Source: Mesorhizobium sp. DCY119 (GTDB lineage Bacteria; Pseudomonadota; Alphaproteobacteria; Rhizobiales; Rhizobiaceae). From it: DNA of 64,000 bases. Both the position numbers and the translations under genes were made by a program. The notes beneath the pieces were generated by a model that saw only the letters and a list, made by a program, of their open reading frames with translations, did not search any database and was not told the DNA's origin. This document shows positions 42,941 to 52,239 of the stretch, piece by piece. The stretch covers positions 2,232,501-2,296,500 of the forward strand of contig NZ_CP031834.1 of the NCBI RefSeq assembly GCF_003590645.1. Reading direction: 5' to 3'. The stretch's first letter is position 1. Every line of letters begins with the position of its first letter.

Positions 42941-45929
42941 GCATGCGGCTCCCTTCCGGATCGAAGAAATGGTGGCTGACGATCTCGACCGGGCCGAAGC
43001 GCTTGCGCAGCGGATCGGAGATGAAGGCGCGGGTGCCACGCCGCGCCTTGCCGCCCTTGACCAGTGCCAGGCCGATATATTTGCCGAGCGACGGCGAATA
43101 GCACGCGGCGGTGAGATGGCCGAGCGAGCCGTGCGGATTGGCCTCGTCCAGCTCCTCGACGATATGCGCGCCGCCATTCAGCGGGCGGTTGTCGAGCGAG
43201 ACGATGCCGACGAGTTGCAACCGATCGTCTGCGACCAGCCCTTCGCGGTCCATCATCGCCGAGCCGATGAACGGCTTCTTCTTCGACAGCATCCAGTCGA
43301 GATGCAGGTCGCGCGCGGTGGTGCGGCCGTCGATTTCGGCGCCGGTGACATGGCCCTTCTCGATGCGCATGGTGCCGAGCGCTTCCAGCCCATAGGGCAC
43401 GATGGCGAAGGGCTCGCCAGCCGTCATCAACGCTTGCCAGACATGGGTGCCGTGGCCCGCGCCGCTATAGACCTCGTAGGCCAGTTCGCCGGAGAAGGAG
43501 AGGCGGCAGATCATCACCGGCGCGCCGTCGATCTCGCCGTAGACGATGCCCATGAAGGGCAGGGCGTCATTGTCGACCTTGGTGCCGGTGACGCAGGCGG
43601 CGAGTACGTCGCGCGATTTCGGCCCGGAGATGGCAGCACCCGCCCACTGGTCGGTCACCGAGGTCAGTTGCACCTTCAGCTCCGGCCAGACGACATCGAG
43701 CAGATATTCCAGATGCTGCATGACCTTGCCGGCATTGGCGGTGGTGGTCGTCATCAGGAAATCATGCTCGCCGAGCCGCCAGGTCGTGCCGTCGTCGAGG
43801 ACAAGGCCGTCCTCGCGCAGCATCAGGCCGTAGCGCGCCTTGCCGATGGCAAGGGTGGAGAACATGTTGGTGTAGACGCGGTCCAGAAACGCGCCGGCGT
43901 CCGGTCCCTGCACGGCGATCTTGCCGAGCGTAGAGACATCGACAAGCCCGACGCTGCCGCGCACGGCCTTGGTTTCGCGCACATAGGCCTGCTCTACGGT
44001 CTCGCCGGAGAGGCCGTAGATCATCGGGCGATGCCACAGGCCGGCGGCGTAGAACTCCGCGCCATTCTCGACATGCCAGTCATACATCGGCGTCAGGCGC
44101 TCGGGGCGGATGTCGCCATAGCGCTCGCCGGCCAGCGAGCCGACCGAGACCGGCGCGAAAGGCGCGCGAAACCGCGTCGTACCGACGTCCGGGATCGGCT
44201 TTCCCAGCGTTTCGGCCATGATGGCAAGGCCCGGAATGTTCGAGGTCTTGCCCTGGTCGGTCGCCATGCCAAGCGTCGTGTAGCGCTTCAGGTGCTCGAC
44301 GGAGACGAACCCTTCGCGGTGGGCGAGGCGCACGTCATCGGCCGTCACGTCATGCTGGAGGTCGACGAAGGCCTTGCCCTTGGCCTTGATCTCGAAGACC
44401 GGCGCTGGGTTCGGGTCGAAGGCGTCGGCGTCTACCGAAGGCAGATCGTCCGCCTTGCTGTCGGCGGCACCCGCTGCGGAAAGTCCTGCGGCATAGCCTT
44501 CCGCGATCGCCTTTTCAGTCGAGAAACTGCCGTTGAACGCGCCGGCGCCGACCCAGTTCTGCGTTGGCTTCGGCGGCAGGAAGGCTTGCAGGTCGTTGTC
44601 CCATTCGGGCTTCAAGCCGGCCTGGCTGGCAAGGTGGATCGTCGGCGACCAGCCGCCCGAAACCAGCAGGCAGTCGGCATGGATGCTGCGCGGATCGCCC
44701 GACAGCGCACCCGTCGCGGCATTGATGCGCTGGACCTTGATGCCGGAGACCTGCGCGCCGCCTTCGGTGGCGACGACGGCGTGGCCGGCGAGGTATTCGC
44801 CGCCGACTTCGCGTGCGATTTCGCGTCCCGCGACCGATGTATCGTCGCGTACGTCCACCATGACGACGATCTCGGCGCCGGCCTTCTTCAGCGCTTCCGC
44901 GGTGCGATAAGCGCTGTCATTGTTGGTGAAGATCGCGACCTTCTGCCCCGGCAGCACGCCATATTGGTTGACGTAACGCAGGGCTGCACCCGCCAGCATC
45001 ACGCCCGGCCGGTCGTTGCCCGGAAACACCAGCGGCCGCTCAAAAGCGCCCGTCGCCAGCACGACCGCTTGCGTGCGGATCGTCCAATGGCGATGGCGCG
45101 GCTCGCCCTTCGCCGGCGTATTCCTGTGGTCGGCCACACGCTCGATCGCCGACAGCGTGTTGCCGTCGTAATAGCCCCAGACGGTGGTGCGCGGCAGCAC
45201 GCGGACGTTCTCGTGCGTCTTCAGGTCGCGCAGCATGCCGGCTGCCCATTCGGTCGCGGGCATGCCGTCGATCGTCTCGCCGGACCAGTTGGCCGAGCCG
45301 CCTGGCGCCGCGTCGAGTTCGGCCAGCATCACACGCGCACCATTGTCAGCGGCCGCCTTCGCCGCCATCAGCCCGGCGGGACCGGAGCCGACCACCAGCA
45401 CGTCGCAGAAGGCGTTCATGCGCTCGTAGCGCGACGGGTCCTTTTCCAGTCCGGCACTACCGAGACCGGCGGCGCGGCGGATGAACCATTCGCAGAACAT
45501 CCAGAAGCGCGTACCTTTCAGCGGGCCGATCACCGGTCCCATGAAGGTCTTGTAGTAGAAGCCGGCGCCCAGCACCTTGCTGCCGAGCTGGTTCAGCGCG
45601 CCGACATCATAGGCGAGCGAGGGGAAGCGGTTCTGGCTGACGACGTTCAGCCCGTCATAGATCTCCAGCATTGTCGCCGGGATATTTGGCTCGCGCACCG
45701 CACCGCTCAGCACCGTCACCAGCGCATTGGGCTCGTCGATGCCGGCAGTCAGCACGCCGCGCGGGCGGTGGTATTTGAACGAGCGGGCAAACAGCGTCAC
45801 GCCATTGGCAAGCAGCGCCGATGCCAGTGTATCGCCCGCATGGCCGGTGAACTGCCTGCCGTCGAAGGTGAAGCGGATTGTGCGCAGGCGGTCGATCCGC
45901 CCGCCGGAAATGGCGCGGCGCGGGCTCAT
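42933..45929 (-). CDS. soxA: Sarcosine oxidase, alpha subunit
   Basis: A 998-residue subunit that binds NAD and tetrahydrofolate. Domains: a small 2Fe-2S-ferredoxin-like N-terminal domain (about 10-95, IRFTFDGRQFTGHAGDTLASAL), a pyridine-nucleotide/FAD disulfide-reductase-like domain (VVGSGPAGLMAAKAAADNGARVMLAE, then VATGAFERP), and C-terminal GCV_T folate domains from about residue 600. It produces 5,10-methylene-THF, glycine and hydrogen peroxide from sarcosine with SoxB, SoxD and SoxG. The ATG at 45929 overlaps the soxD stop by four bases. Confidence 0.95.
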   Translation of the reverse strand: MSPRRAISGGRIDRLRTIRFTFDGRQFTGHAGDTLASALLANGVTLFARSFKYHRPRGVLTAGIDEPNALVTVLSGAVREPNIPATMLEIYDGLNVVSQNRFPSLAYDVGALNQLGSKVLGAGFYYKTFMGPVIGPLKGTRFWMFCEWFIRRAAGLGSAGLEKDPSRYERMNAFCDVLVVGSGPAGLMAAKAAADNGARVMLAELDAAPGGSANWSGETIDGMPATEWAAGMLRDLKTHENVRVLPRTTVWGYYDGNTLSAIERVADHRNTPAKGEPRHRHWTIRTQAVVLATGAFERPLVFPGNDRPGVMLAGAALRYVNQYGVLPGQKVAIFTNNDSAYRTAEALKKAGAEIVVMVDVRDDTSVAGREIAREVGGEYLAGHAVVATEGGAQVSGIKVQRINAATGALSGDPRSIHADCLLVSGGWSPTIHLASQAGLKPEWDNDLQAFLPPKPTQNWVGAGAFNGSFSTEKAIAEGYAAGLSAAGAADSKADDLPSVDADAFDPNPAPVFEIKAKGKAFVDLQHDVTADDVRLAHREGFVSVEHLKRYTTLGMATDQGKTSNIPGLAIMAETLGKPIPDVGTTRFRAPFAPVSVGSLAGERYGDIRPERLTPMYDWHVENGAEFYAAGLWHRPMIYGLSGETVEQAYVRETKAVRGSVGLVDVSTLGKIAVQGPDAGAFLDRVYTNMFSTLAIGKARYGLMLREDGLVLDDGTTWRLGEHDFLMTTTTANAGKVMQHLEYLLDVVWPELKVQLTSVTDQWAGAAISGPKSRDVLAACVTGTKVDNDALPFMGIVYGEIDGAPVMICRLSFSGELAYEVYSGAGHGTHVWQALMTAGEPFAIVPYGLEALGTMRIEKGHVTGAEIDGRTTARDLHLDWMLSKKKPFIGSAMMDREGLVADDRLQLVGIVSLDNRPLNGGAHIVEELDEANPHGSLGHLTAACYSPSLGKYIGLALVKGGKARRGTRAFISDPLRKRFGPVEIVSHHFFDPEGSRMHG

Positions 45930-46228
45930 GCCTTGGCTCCGGTCTTGCGGCGGCTGTCGGACTTTTTGTGGCCGGCATCGCGGGCAAAGGAGACGCTGCT
46001 GACGACATGCGTCAGCGTATTGCGCGTCACGGCAAGATGCGCGCGGCAACCACCGGAATGCTGCCAGATCTCATGGTGCTCGCCCGCCGGATTGAGCCGG
46101 TCATAGACATAGGCGTTCCAGACCTCCTGGTCGGTCGAGGCGGGATCCGGCCGGGTTCGGTTGCCGTCACCCTGATAGGTGTATTCGGAAACGTCGCGCG
46201 GGCCGCAATAGGGACAGGTGATCAGCAT
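45926..46228 (-). CDS. soxD: Sarcosine oxidase, delta subunit
   Basis: A 100-residue zinc-binding subunit. Zinc ligands are seen in MLITCPYCGPRD, a central EIWQHSGGCRAHL region and neighbouring histidines; these are diagnostic of SoxD. It lies nine bases after soxB and overlaps soxA by four bases. Confidence 0.95.
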   Translation of the reverse strand: MLITCPYCGPRDVSEYTYQGDGNRTRPDPASTDQEVWNAYVYDRLNPAGEHHEIWQHSGGCRAHLAVTRNTLTHVVSSVSFARDAGHKKSDSRRKTGAKA

Positions 46229-46237
46229 CTGGGTTCT

Positions 46238-47497
46238 CTAATGCAGCCGCGGGGTCGAACCCTGGCCCTTGTCGTCGATGATGGTGCCGCGATGGAAACG
46301 GTCGAGCGTGAACGGCGCGTTGAATTCGTGCGGCTCGTCGCGGGCGATGGTGTGGGCAAAGCACCAGCCGGAAGCGGGCGTCGCCTTGAAGCCGCCATAG
46401 CACCAGCCGCAGTTCAGATACATGCCGGGCAGGGGACCGGTGGTGATGATGGGCGAGCCGTCCATCGACATGTCGCAGACGCCGCCCCATGAACGGAGCA
46501 CGCGGACGCGGGCAAGGCTCGGGAACAGCGCCAGCATCTCGCTCATCACTTCCTCGACGATCGGCAGATTTCCGCGCTGGGCGTAGCTGTTGTAGCCATC
46601 GAGGTCGCCGCCATAGACGAGGCCGCCCTTGTCGGATTGCGAGGCGTAGAAATGGCCCATGCCGAAAGTGAGAACCGTATGCAGGAAAGGTTTCAGCGAT
46701 TCCGAGACGAAGGCCTGCAGCACATGGCTTTCGATCGGCATCGTGTCGATGCCGGCCATGCGCATGACATGGCCGGTATGGCCGGCGACCGCTACGGCCA
46801 CCTTGCCGGCGCGGATTTCGCCGCGCGTGGTATTCACTCCAACGACCCGGTCGCCATCCTTGATGAAGCCGGTGACCTCGCAGTTTTCCAGAATATCAAC
46901 GCCACGACGGTCGGCGCCGCGCGCATAGCCCCACGCCACGGCATCGTGACGGGCGGTACCGGCGCGCCACTGCATCAGGCCGCCGATGATCGGAAAGCGT
47001 GCCGAGGCGGAGACGTCGAGACCCGGCACCAGCTTGGCGATCTGCGCCGGGGTCATCAGCTCGGCGTCGACGCCTTCATGGCGCATGGCATTGCCGCGGC
47101 GCGCATAGTCGTCGAGCTGGCCCGGCGTATGGGCGAGGTTCAGGCAGCCGCGCTGCGAGAACATGACGTTGTAGTTGAGCTCGTGGGAGAGGTTCTCCCA
47201 CAGCTTCATCGAGTGTTCGTAGAAGCGGACATTTTCCGGCAGGAGATAGTTGGAACGAACAGCGGTTGTGTTGCGGCCGACATTGCCGGAGCCGAGATAA
47301 CCCTTTTCCAGCACCGCGACATTGGTGATGCCGAATTCCTTGGCGAGATAATAGGCGGTGGATAGGCCATGGCCGCCGCCACCGATGATGATCACATCGT
47401 AGGCAGGCTTCGGGTCCGGCTTGCGCCAGGCCGGTTTCCAGTCCTGATTTCCGGTGAGCGCATTCTTGAGCAGCGAGAAGGCCGAATATTCCGCCAT
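46238..47497 (-). CDS. soxB: Sarcosine oxidase, beta subunit
   Basis: A 419-residue catalytic subunit. The FAD dinucleotide fold is IIIGGGGHGLSTAYYLAKE (about 36-54). GYLGSGNVGRNTTAVRSNYL is the family motif, and H184 in TARHDAVAWGYARGAD fits the histidine that carries covalent FMN in known heterotetrameric sarcosine oxidases. It demethylates sarcosine at its FAD site. First gene of soxBDAG; a promoter-like pair lies upstream. Confidence 0.95.
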   Translation of the reverse strand: MAEYSAFSLLKNALTGNQDWKPAWRKPDPKPAYDVIIIGGGGHGLSTAYYLAKEFGITNVAVLEKGYLGSGNVGRNTTAVRSNYLLPENVRFYEHSMKLWENLSHELNYNVMFSQRGCLNLAHTPGQLDDYARRGNAMRHEGVDAELMTPAQIAKLVPGLDVSASARFPIIGGLMQWRAGTARHDAVAWGYARGADRRGVDILENCEVTGFIKDGDRVVGVNTTRGEIRAGKVAVAVAGHTGHVMRMAGIDTMPIESHVLQAFVSESLKPFLHTVLTFGMGHFYASQSDKGGLVYGGDLDGYNSYAQRGNLPIVEEVMSEMLALFPSLARVRVLRSWGGVCDMSMDGSPIITTGPLPGMYLNCGWCYGGFKATPASGWCFAHTIARDEPHEFNAPFTLDRFHRGTIIDDKGQGSTPRLH

Positions 47498-47530
47498 TAT
47501 GTAATTCGTCCAATTGGGATAGTGCGCAGA

Positions 47531-47560
47531 CTATAGAGCAGGCACGGCCCGCAAGGCCAA
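47531..47560 (-). promoter_or_regulatory. Candidate promoter of soxBDAG
   Basis: Read on the minus strand, TTGGCC (plus 47555-47560) and CTATAG (47531-47536) are 18 bases apart. The start would be about 30 bases before the soxB ATG. It lies between the divergent soxB and mechanosensitive-channel genes. Confidence 0.35.
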
Positions 47561-47676
47561 TATTGCGCCACGGCCTTTCGTATGGCCGACTTTGGCCTGC
47601 CGGATCAAGGCGGCTTGCCCCGTTGGCGCGCCATCTTTATCACTGGGCGACTTTTCACAACCGGTTCTGGAAGCTA

Positions 47677-50193
47677 GTGAGTCGCCCGATCAATCTCTTT
47701 TCCGCTCTCTTGCGGCGCTTTGCCGTCCTGACCCTGCTGGCTGTTCTGGCAGCTGCCGGGCCAGTGGCAGCAATCGCGCAGCCTTCGGACACGGTTGCCG
47801 ATGCTGCCCAGCCCGCAAACGGGATCGTTGCCGATCAGCGGCAGAAGATCGAGGCTATAACCGCTCAAGTCGATGCCATAGAAAAGAAAATCGATGCGAG
47901 CGCGGAAGATGATGTCGGCCTCGTCGAAATCCGGAGCGAACTGGAGCCGGTCGACAAGGCTCTGCTCGAAAGTGGCGTGGCTTTTCGCCCGCGCCTTACC
48001 GAAATCAATTCCCGCATCGAGCAACTTGGCGCGCCGCCGGCCGAGGGCCAGCCGCCCGAACCGGAAATGGTTTCCAACGAACGCCGCGCTTTGGCAAATG
48101 AGAAGGCTGAAATAAACGTCCTGCTCGGCAAGGCGGAAGACCTGTCGGTTCGTGTCAACGGGCTGGGCAACAAAATCCAGACCATGCGCCGCGACCTGTT
48201 CGCCAACATGCTGACCAAGCGCTACCAGCTCAGCCAGGCATTCAGCGGGGAGGTCGGCCAGGAGATCCAGACGGAATTCTCGACCTTCAACAGGTCGATT
48301 TCGTCCTGGCTGCGCTTCGCCTTCCAGTTCAAATTTCAGGCTATGCTCGGCGCGACCTTCTTTGCGCTGCTGGCTGCCGCCGCCTTGCAATTCATCGGAA
48401 AACGCCTCGTCAAAAGGGTGATCGACCGCGATCCGACGATCGAGGACCCGTCCTACCTTGCGAGGCTCACGGTCGCGTTCTGGTCGACGCTGCTGCCGAG
48501 CGTTGCGCTCTCCGTGTTCCTGAGCGCGACGATAGGGCTGTTCAACTATTTCAATGTCCTGCGCGGCGATATCGGCAGTTATCTCAACGGCCTTGTCGGC
48601 GTTATCTTCCTCGCCTTCTTCGTCTACCGCCTGAGCCATGCCGCCCTGTCGCCGGATATGCCCAACTGGCGGCTTATCCCGATCGAATCCCGGCCTGCCC
48701 GCGTGCTGGTCTGGCTGATGACGGCTATGGCACTGGTTGTCGGCCTCGACTATTTCATGGGACTTATCAGCGAAACGCTAAGCTCGCCGCTTTCCGTCAC
48801 CATCCTGAAAAGCCTTATCGCGGCCGTGATCGTCGGCGTGCTTCTGGTTCTCATCGGCAGTGTCAGGCCGTTCATCGATGCACAAGGGTCGCGGCGCCGC
48901 TGGCCGGCGACCTTGCGTTTCCTGCTCTATTTTCTCGGCTTCGCCACGGTGGTTGCGGCGCTGCTCGGCTATATCAGCTTCGCACAGTTCATCTCGCAGC
49001 AGATCGTCGTCACCGGGGCGATGCTGGCGACGGCCTATATCGGTTTCCTGGCCGCGCGTGCAGTGTCGGACGAAGGCAGCTTTGGCAACACCTTCATCGG
49101 CAGGCGCCTGAAGGCTCGCTTCGAGACGGAAGACACCACGCTCGACCAGCTCGGCCTTGCGGCGAGTGTGTGCATCAACATCCTGATCGTCGTCGTCTTC
49201 CTGCCGCTGGTTCTGTTCCAGTGGGGTTTCCAGCCGGGCGACATCGCGAACTGGCTCAACAAGCTGGCGACCGGCTTCAAGATCGGCACCTTCTCCTTCT
49301 CGCCATTTGCCATCGTCACCGGCCTGATCGTCTTTGCGATCGGCTATTTCATCACCCGCTGGTTCCAGAGCTGGCTCGACGATTCCGTCATGGCGCGCGG
49401 CAAGGTCGACACCGGCGTGCGCAACTCCATCCGCACAGTGGTCGGCTATGCCGGTCTGGCGCTTGCAGCATTGATCGGCATCTCTGCTGCCGGCATCAAT
49501 CTCTCCAACTTTGCCCTTGTCGCCGGCGGTCTCTCCCTCGGCATCGGTTTCGGTTTGCAGAACATCGTGCAGAATTTCGTCTCGGGGCTGATCCTGCTGG
49601 CCGAGCGTCCATTCAAGGCCGGCGACTGGATTGTCGCGGGCGCGACTTCCGGCACGGTCAAGAAGATCAGCGTGCGCGCCACCGAGATCGAGACGTTCCA
49701 GCGCCAGACCGTCATTCTTCCCAATTCGGAGCTGATCAACGGCGCGGTCGGTAACTGGACGCATCGCAACAAGCTCGGGCGCATCGAGATCAAGGTCGGC
49801 GTGGCCTATGGTTTCGATGCCAAGCGCGCCCACGAGATCCTGCTCGAGATCACGCGCAACCACCCGCTCGTGCTCAAGAATCCCGAGCCTTTCGTGCTGT
49901 TTGCCAATTTCGGCGCTGCCGCACTCGAGTTTGAGGTCCGTGCCTTCCTCGCCGATATCAACAATGGCAGCATTGTCCAGAATGATATCCGTTTCGCCAT
50001 CCTCGACGCCTTCGGGAAGGAAGGCATTCCCATTCCGTCCACGGCGCGCTTCATCGAGCCTCCGCCGGAGGAAAACTGGCCGATCGACGACGACAAGCTG
50101 GAGGCCGAGCACTACGAAAAGGAACAGGTCAAGGCCAAGGCGGCGGTCGAACGGGCGACCAAACGCAGGCCCAAGCGACCTGATCCGGACTGA
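47677..50193 (+). CDS. Large mechanosensitive ion channel (DUF3772 + MscS)
   Basis: An 838-residue MscK/MscM-like channel. Signal sequence (about 1-30, FAVLTLLAVLAAAGPVAAIAQP), a periplasmic coiled-coil DUF3772 domain (about 35-210), many helices, then the MscS core from about 600: LSNFALVAGGLSLGIGFGLQNIVQNFVSG pore helix, RPFKAGDWIV and VILPNSELINGAVGNWTH beta domain. It opens under hypo-osmotic shock. The start is read as GTG at 47677 after GGAAG, because the frame upstream adds a 38-residue Arg/Trp-rich segment unlike a leader. Confidence 0.9.
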   Translation: MSRPINLFSALLRRFAVLTLLAVLAAAGPVAAIAQPSDTVADAAQPANGIVADQRQKIEAITAQVDAIEKKIDASAEDDVGLVEIRSELEPVDKALLESGVAFRPRLTEINSRIEQLGAPPAEGQPPEPEMVSNERRALANEKAEINVLLGKAEDLSVRVNGLGNKIQTMRRDLFANMLTKRYQLSQAFSGEVGQEIQTEFSTFNRSISSWLRFAFQFKFQAMLGATFFALLAAAALQFIGKRLVKRVIDRDPTIEDPSYLARLTVAFWSTLLPSVALSVFLSATIGLFNYFNVLRGDIGSYLNGLVGVIFLAFFVYRLSHAALSPDMPNWRLIPIESRPARVLVWLMTAMALVVGLDYFMGLISETLSSPLSVTILKSLIAAVIVGVLLVLIGSVRPFIDAQGSRRRWPATLRFLLYFLGFATVVAALLGYISFAQFISQQIVVTGAMLATAYIGFLAARAVSDEGSFGNTFIGRRLKARFETEDTTLDQLGLAASVCINILIVVVFLPLVLFQWGFQPGDIANWLNKLATGFKIGTFSFSPFAIVTGLIVFAIGYFITRWFQSWLDDSVMARGKVDTGVRNSIRTVVGYAGLALAALIGISAAGINLSNFALVAGGLSLGIGFGLQNIVQNFVSGLILLAERPFKAGDWIVAGATSGTVKKISVRATEIETFQRQTVILPNSELINGAVGNWTHRNKLGRIEIKVGVAYGFDAKRAHEILLEITRNHPLVLKNPEPFVLFANFGAAALEFEVRAFLADINNGSIVQNDIRFAILDAFGKEGIPIPSTARFIEPPPEENWPIDDDKLEAEHYEKEQVKAKAAVERATKRRPKRPDPD

Positions 50194-50330
50194 CACGGTC
50201 GCGCGACCAATTGTGGCATGAACGTGTCATTCAGTTGCTGTTCAGGTTGGAATTCCTATAAGGTTGCTGCAAGGGGCAGGTGCGCCTTGCAAATGGCAAC
50301 AGGGGCGGTGGAAACACCGACAATGCAATG

Positions 50331-50591
50331 ATGAAATCTCTTCTTGCGGCCACGGTGCTTCTTGGGTTGGGCAGCGCTGCCTTTGGCGCGAGTGCCGTCA
50401 ACAAGGATGCCGAGCCCCGCACGCTGATCGTGACGGAAGGCGGTAGCAAGTCCGAATTGTCGCTTGCCGGCGGCGAGACCGTGGAGTTCTGCCCGAGCGG
50501 CTGCTTCGTTACCATGCCCAATGGCGACCGTGAGGCCCTGACCGGCAGTGAGACCATCGAAATCTCGGGCGGAACGGCCCGTATCAAGTAA
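50331..50591 (+). CDS. Small secreted protein of unknown function
   Basis: An 86-residue protein with a clear signal peptide (MKSLLAATVLLGLGSAAFGA, cleavage near ASA-VN). The mature part of about 65 residues includes TLIVTEGGSKSELSLAGGETVEFCPSGCFV (two cysteines, C-x3-C) and PNGDREALTGSETIEISGGTARIK. It reads as a small beta-rich periplasmic domain; I recognise no named family. ATG at 50328 is an alternative start one codon earlier. A strong terminator follows, so it forms its own unit. Confidence 0.75.
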   Translation: MKSLLAATVLLGLGSAAFGASAVNKDAEPRTLIVTEGGSKSELSLAGGETVEFCPSGCFVTMPNGDREALTGSETIEISGGTARIK

Positions 50592-50614
50592 TTGCCCGTA
50601 AAGGGCGGAGGCGA

Positions 50615-50642
50615 AAGGCCGGGCGATCTGCCCGGCCTTTTA
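50615..50642 (+). terminator. Intrinsic terminator after the small secreted protein
   Basis: AAGGCCGGGC-GATCT-GCCCGGCCTT forms a perfect 10-bp stem with a 5-base loop, running into TT and T. It lies 23 bases after the stop. Confidence 0.85.
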
Positions 50643-50799
50643 TCGTCCCAGGTAGCGCAATCTTAACGATGACAGGCGAAATCGCTCGCCTTTGGCGGCC
50701 TTCAACCTGCCCGTTTAACCTTCCGTAGCGCTATGGTAGTTATACCCCGCCCAAAACGCCTACAAATGGCGTAATGCGGAAACGGGCGGGCTACGCAAA

Positions 50800-52239
50800 A
50801 TGGATGCGCGATCGGACAACAATGCGATACCGCTTGCAGTCGACCTCGACGGCACGCTGATCGCCGGAGATCTGCTCTGGGAGGGGCTGTTTCTCCTCAT
50901 CCGCAAGAACCCTCTCTATCTCTTCTGCATTCCGTTCTGGCTGTCCAAGGGACCGGCTGGCCTCAAGCAGGCGATAGCGGCGCGTGTCGATATCGATCCT
51001 GCTTCGCTTGCTTATCGTGATGTGCTCGTTTCACGTCTGCGCGAGGAACGCGCCAACGGCCGCAAGATCGTCCTTGCCACCGGCACACCGCGCAAATTCG
51101 CCGACGCAATCGCAGCCCATCTCGGCTTGTTCGACGCGGTGCTCGCGACCGACGGCTTGGAAAACCTGACCTCAGGCCGCAAGCGCGCGGCACTTGTAGC
51201 GGCCTATGGCGATGCGGGCTTCGACTATGTCGGCAACAGCCGGCACGACCTCAAGGTTTTCGATGCATCGCGCGAGGCGATCGTGGTGGCGCCCGACCGG
51301 CACGCGGCGCGCTGGCAGGCAGCGCATGGCTGCGAGATCGTCGAGACGCCGAAGCCGACGCTGAAAACCATCCTGAAGATGCTGCGCGTGCATCAGTGGC
51401 TGAAGAATTCTCTGATAGCCGTGCCGATGGTGCTGTCGCATGAGTATTTCAACGAGGATATGCTGCTTGCCTGCGTGCTCGCCTTCATCTCATTCAGCGC
51501 GGCGGCATCGGCGATTTACATCGTCAATGATTTCTTCGATCTGGCGCTGGATCGGCGTCATCCGACCAAGCGCAACCGGCCTTTCGCCAGCGGCATCCTG
51601 TCGATCCCGTTCGGTCTTGCCTCGGCTGCTATCCTGCTCGCGATCAGCGTTGTTGCGGCCCTTTTCCTGCCGATCGAGTTCGCCGGCGTGCTGGCGCTTT
51701 ATCTGGTTGCCACGACGGCCTATTCGCTGGCCGTCAAGCGCATGCTGCTGATCGACGTCCTCTTGCTCGCGGGCCTCTACACCGTGCGCATCCTGGCGGG
51801 TGCTGCTGCCACCGGCGTCGACGTCTCGTTCTGGCTGCTTGCCTTCTCGATCTTCTTCTTCCTGTCGCTGGCGCTGGTGAAGCGTTACGTGGAACTGCGT
51901 TCCTCGGTGCTTTCGCCGGGCGAGCGTATCGCCGGTCGCGGCTACCGCACCGAAGATCAGGAAATAATCGCGCAGGCCGGCATGGCGTCCGCTTTCTCGG
52001 CAGCACTCGTCCTTGCGCTCTATATCGACAGCGCGGCGGTGCGTGAGCTCTATCCGCATCCCTGGATGGTATGGCCGCTGGCGCCGACAGTGCTCTATCT
52101 GACGATGCGCGTCTGGATCCTGGCGCGCCGCGACGAGATGCACGACGATCCCGTCGTCTTCATCATCCGCGACTGGCGCAGCCAGGTCGTAGCGGTTACC
52201 GGCGCGGCACTCCTCCTGCTGGCGGGGTGGATCGGATGA
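50800..52239 (+). CDS. HAD phosphatase-UbiA prenyltransferase fusion (DPPR synthase-like)
   Basis: A 479-residue two-domain protein. Residues 10-185 are a HAD hydrolase: VDLDGTL with D15/D17, ATGTPRKFAD, GNSRHDLKVFDAS. Residues 200-479 are an eight-helix UbiA prenyltransferase with NDFFDLALDRRHPTKRNRP (N243-D247...D251) and a second aspartate region. Its genetic partner is a DprE1-like oxidase, four bases overlapped, as in mycobacterial decaprenylphosphoryl-arabinose synthesis (Rv3806c UbiA makes DPPR; a phosphatase removes the phosphate). The fusion could do both steps. A hairpin (50746-50790, CCCGCCC/GGGCGGG arms) sits in its leader. Confidence 0.88.
   Translation: MDARSDNNAIPLAVDLDGTLIAGDLLWEGLFLLIRKNPLYLFCIPFWLSKGPAGLKQAIAARVDIDPASLAYRDVLVSRLREERANGRKIVLATGTPRKFADAIAAHLGLFDAVLATDGLENLTSGRKRAALVAAYGDAGFDYVGNSRHDLKVFDASREAIVVAPDRHAARWQAAHGCEIVETPKPTLKTILKMLRVHQWLKNSLIAVPMVLSHEYFNEDMLLACVLAFISFSAAASAIYIVNDFFDLALDRRHPTKRNRPFASGILSIPFGLASAAILLAISVVAALFLPIEFAGVLALYLVATTAYSLAVKRMLLIDVLLLAGLYTVRILAGAAATGVDVSFWLLAFSIFFFLSLALVKRYVELRSSVLSPGERIAGRGYRTEDQEIIAQAGMASAFSAALVLALYIDSAAVRELYPHPWMVWPLAPTVLYLTMRVWILARRDEMHDDPVVFIIRDWRSQVVAVTGAALLLLAGWIG

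Noticed and set aside
42885-46106. 1073-residue open frame on the plus strand opposite soxA
   Set aside because: It is antisense to the well-supported soxAG genes, rich in Arg, Ala, Gly and His, and has no family motif; long antisense frames are normal in GC-rich DNA. Similar frames opposite nuoN (3369-4928) and paralogue 3 of the DMGDH family (58876-61527) were rejected for the same reason.
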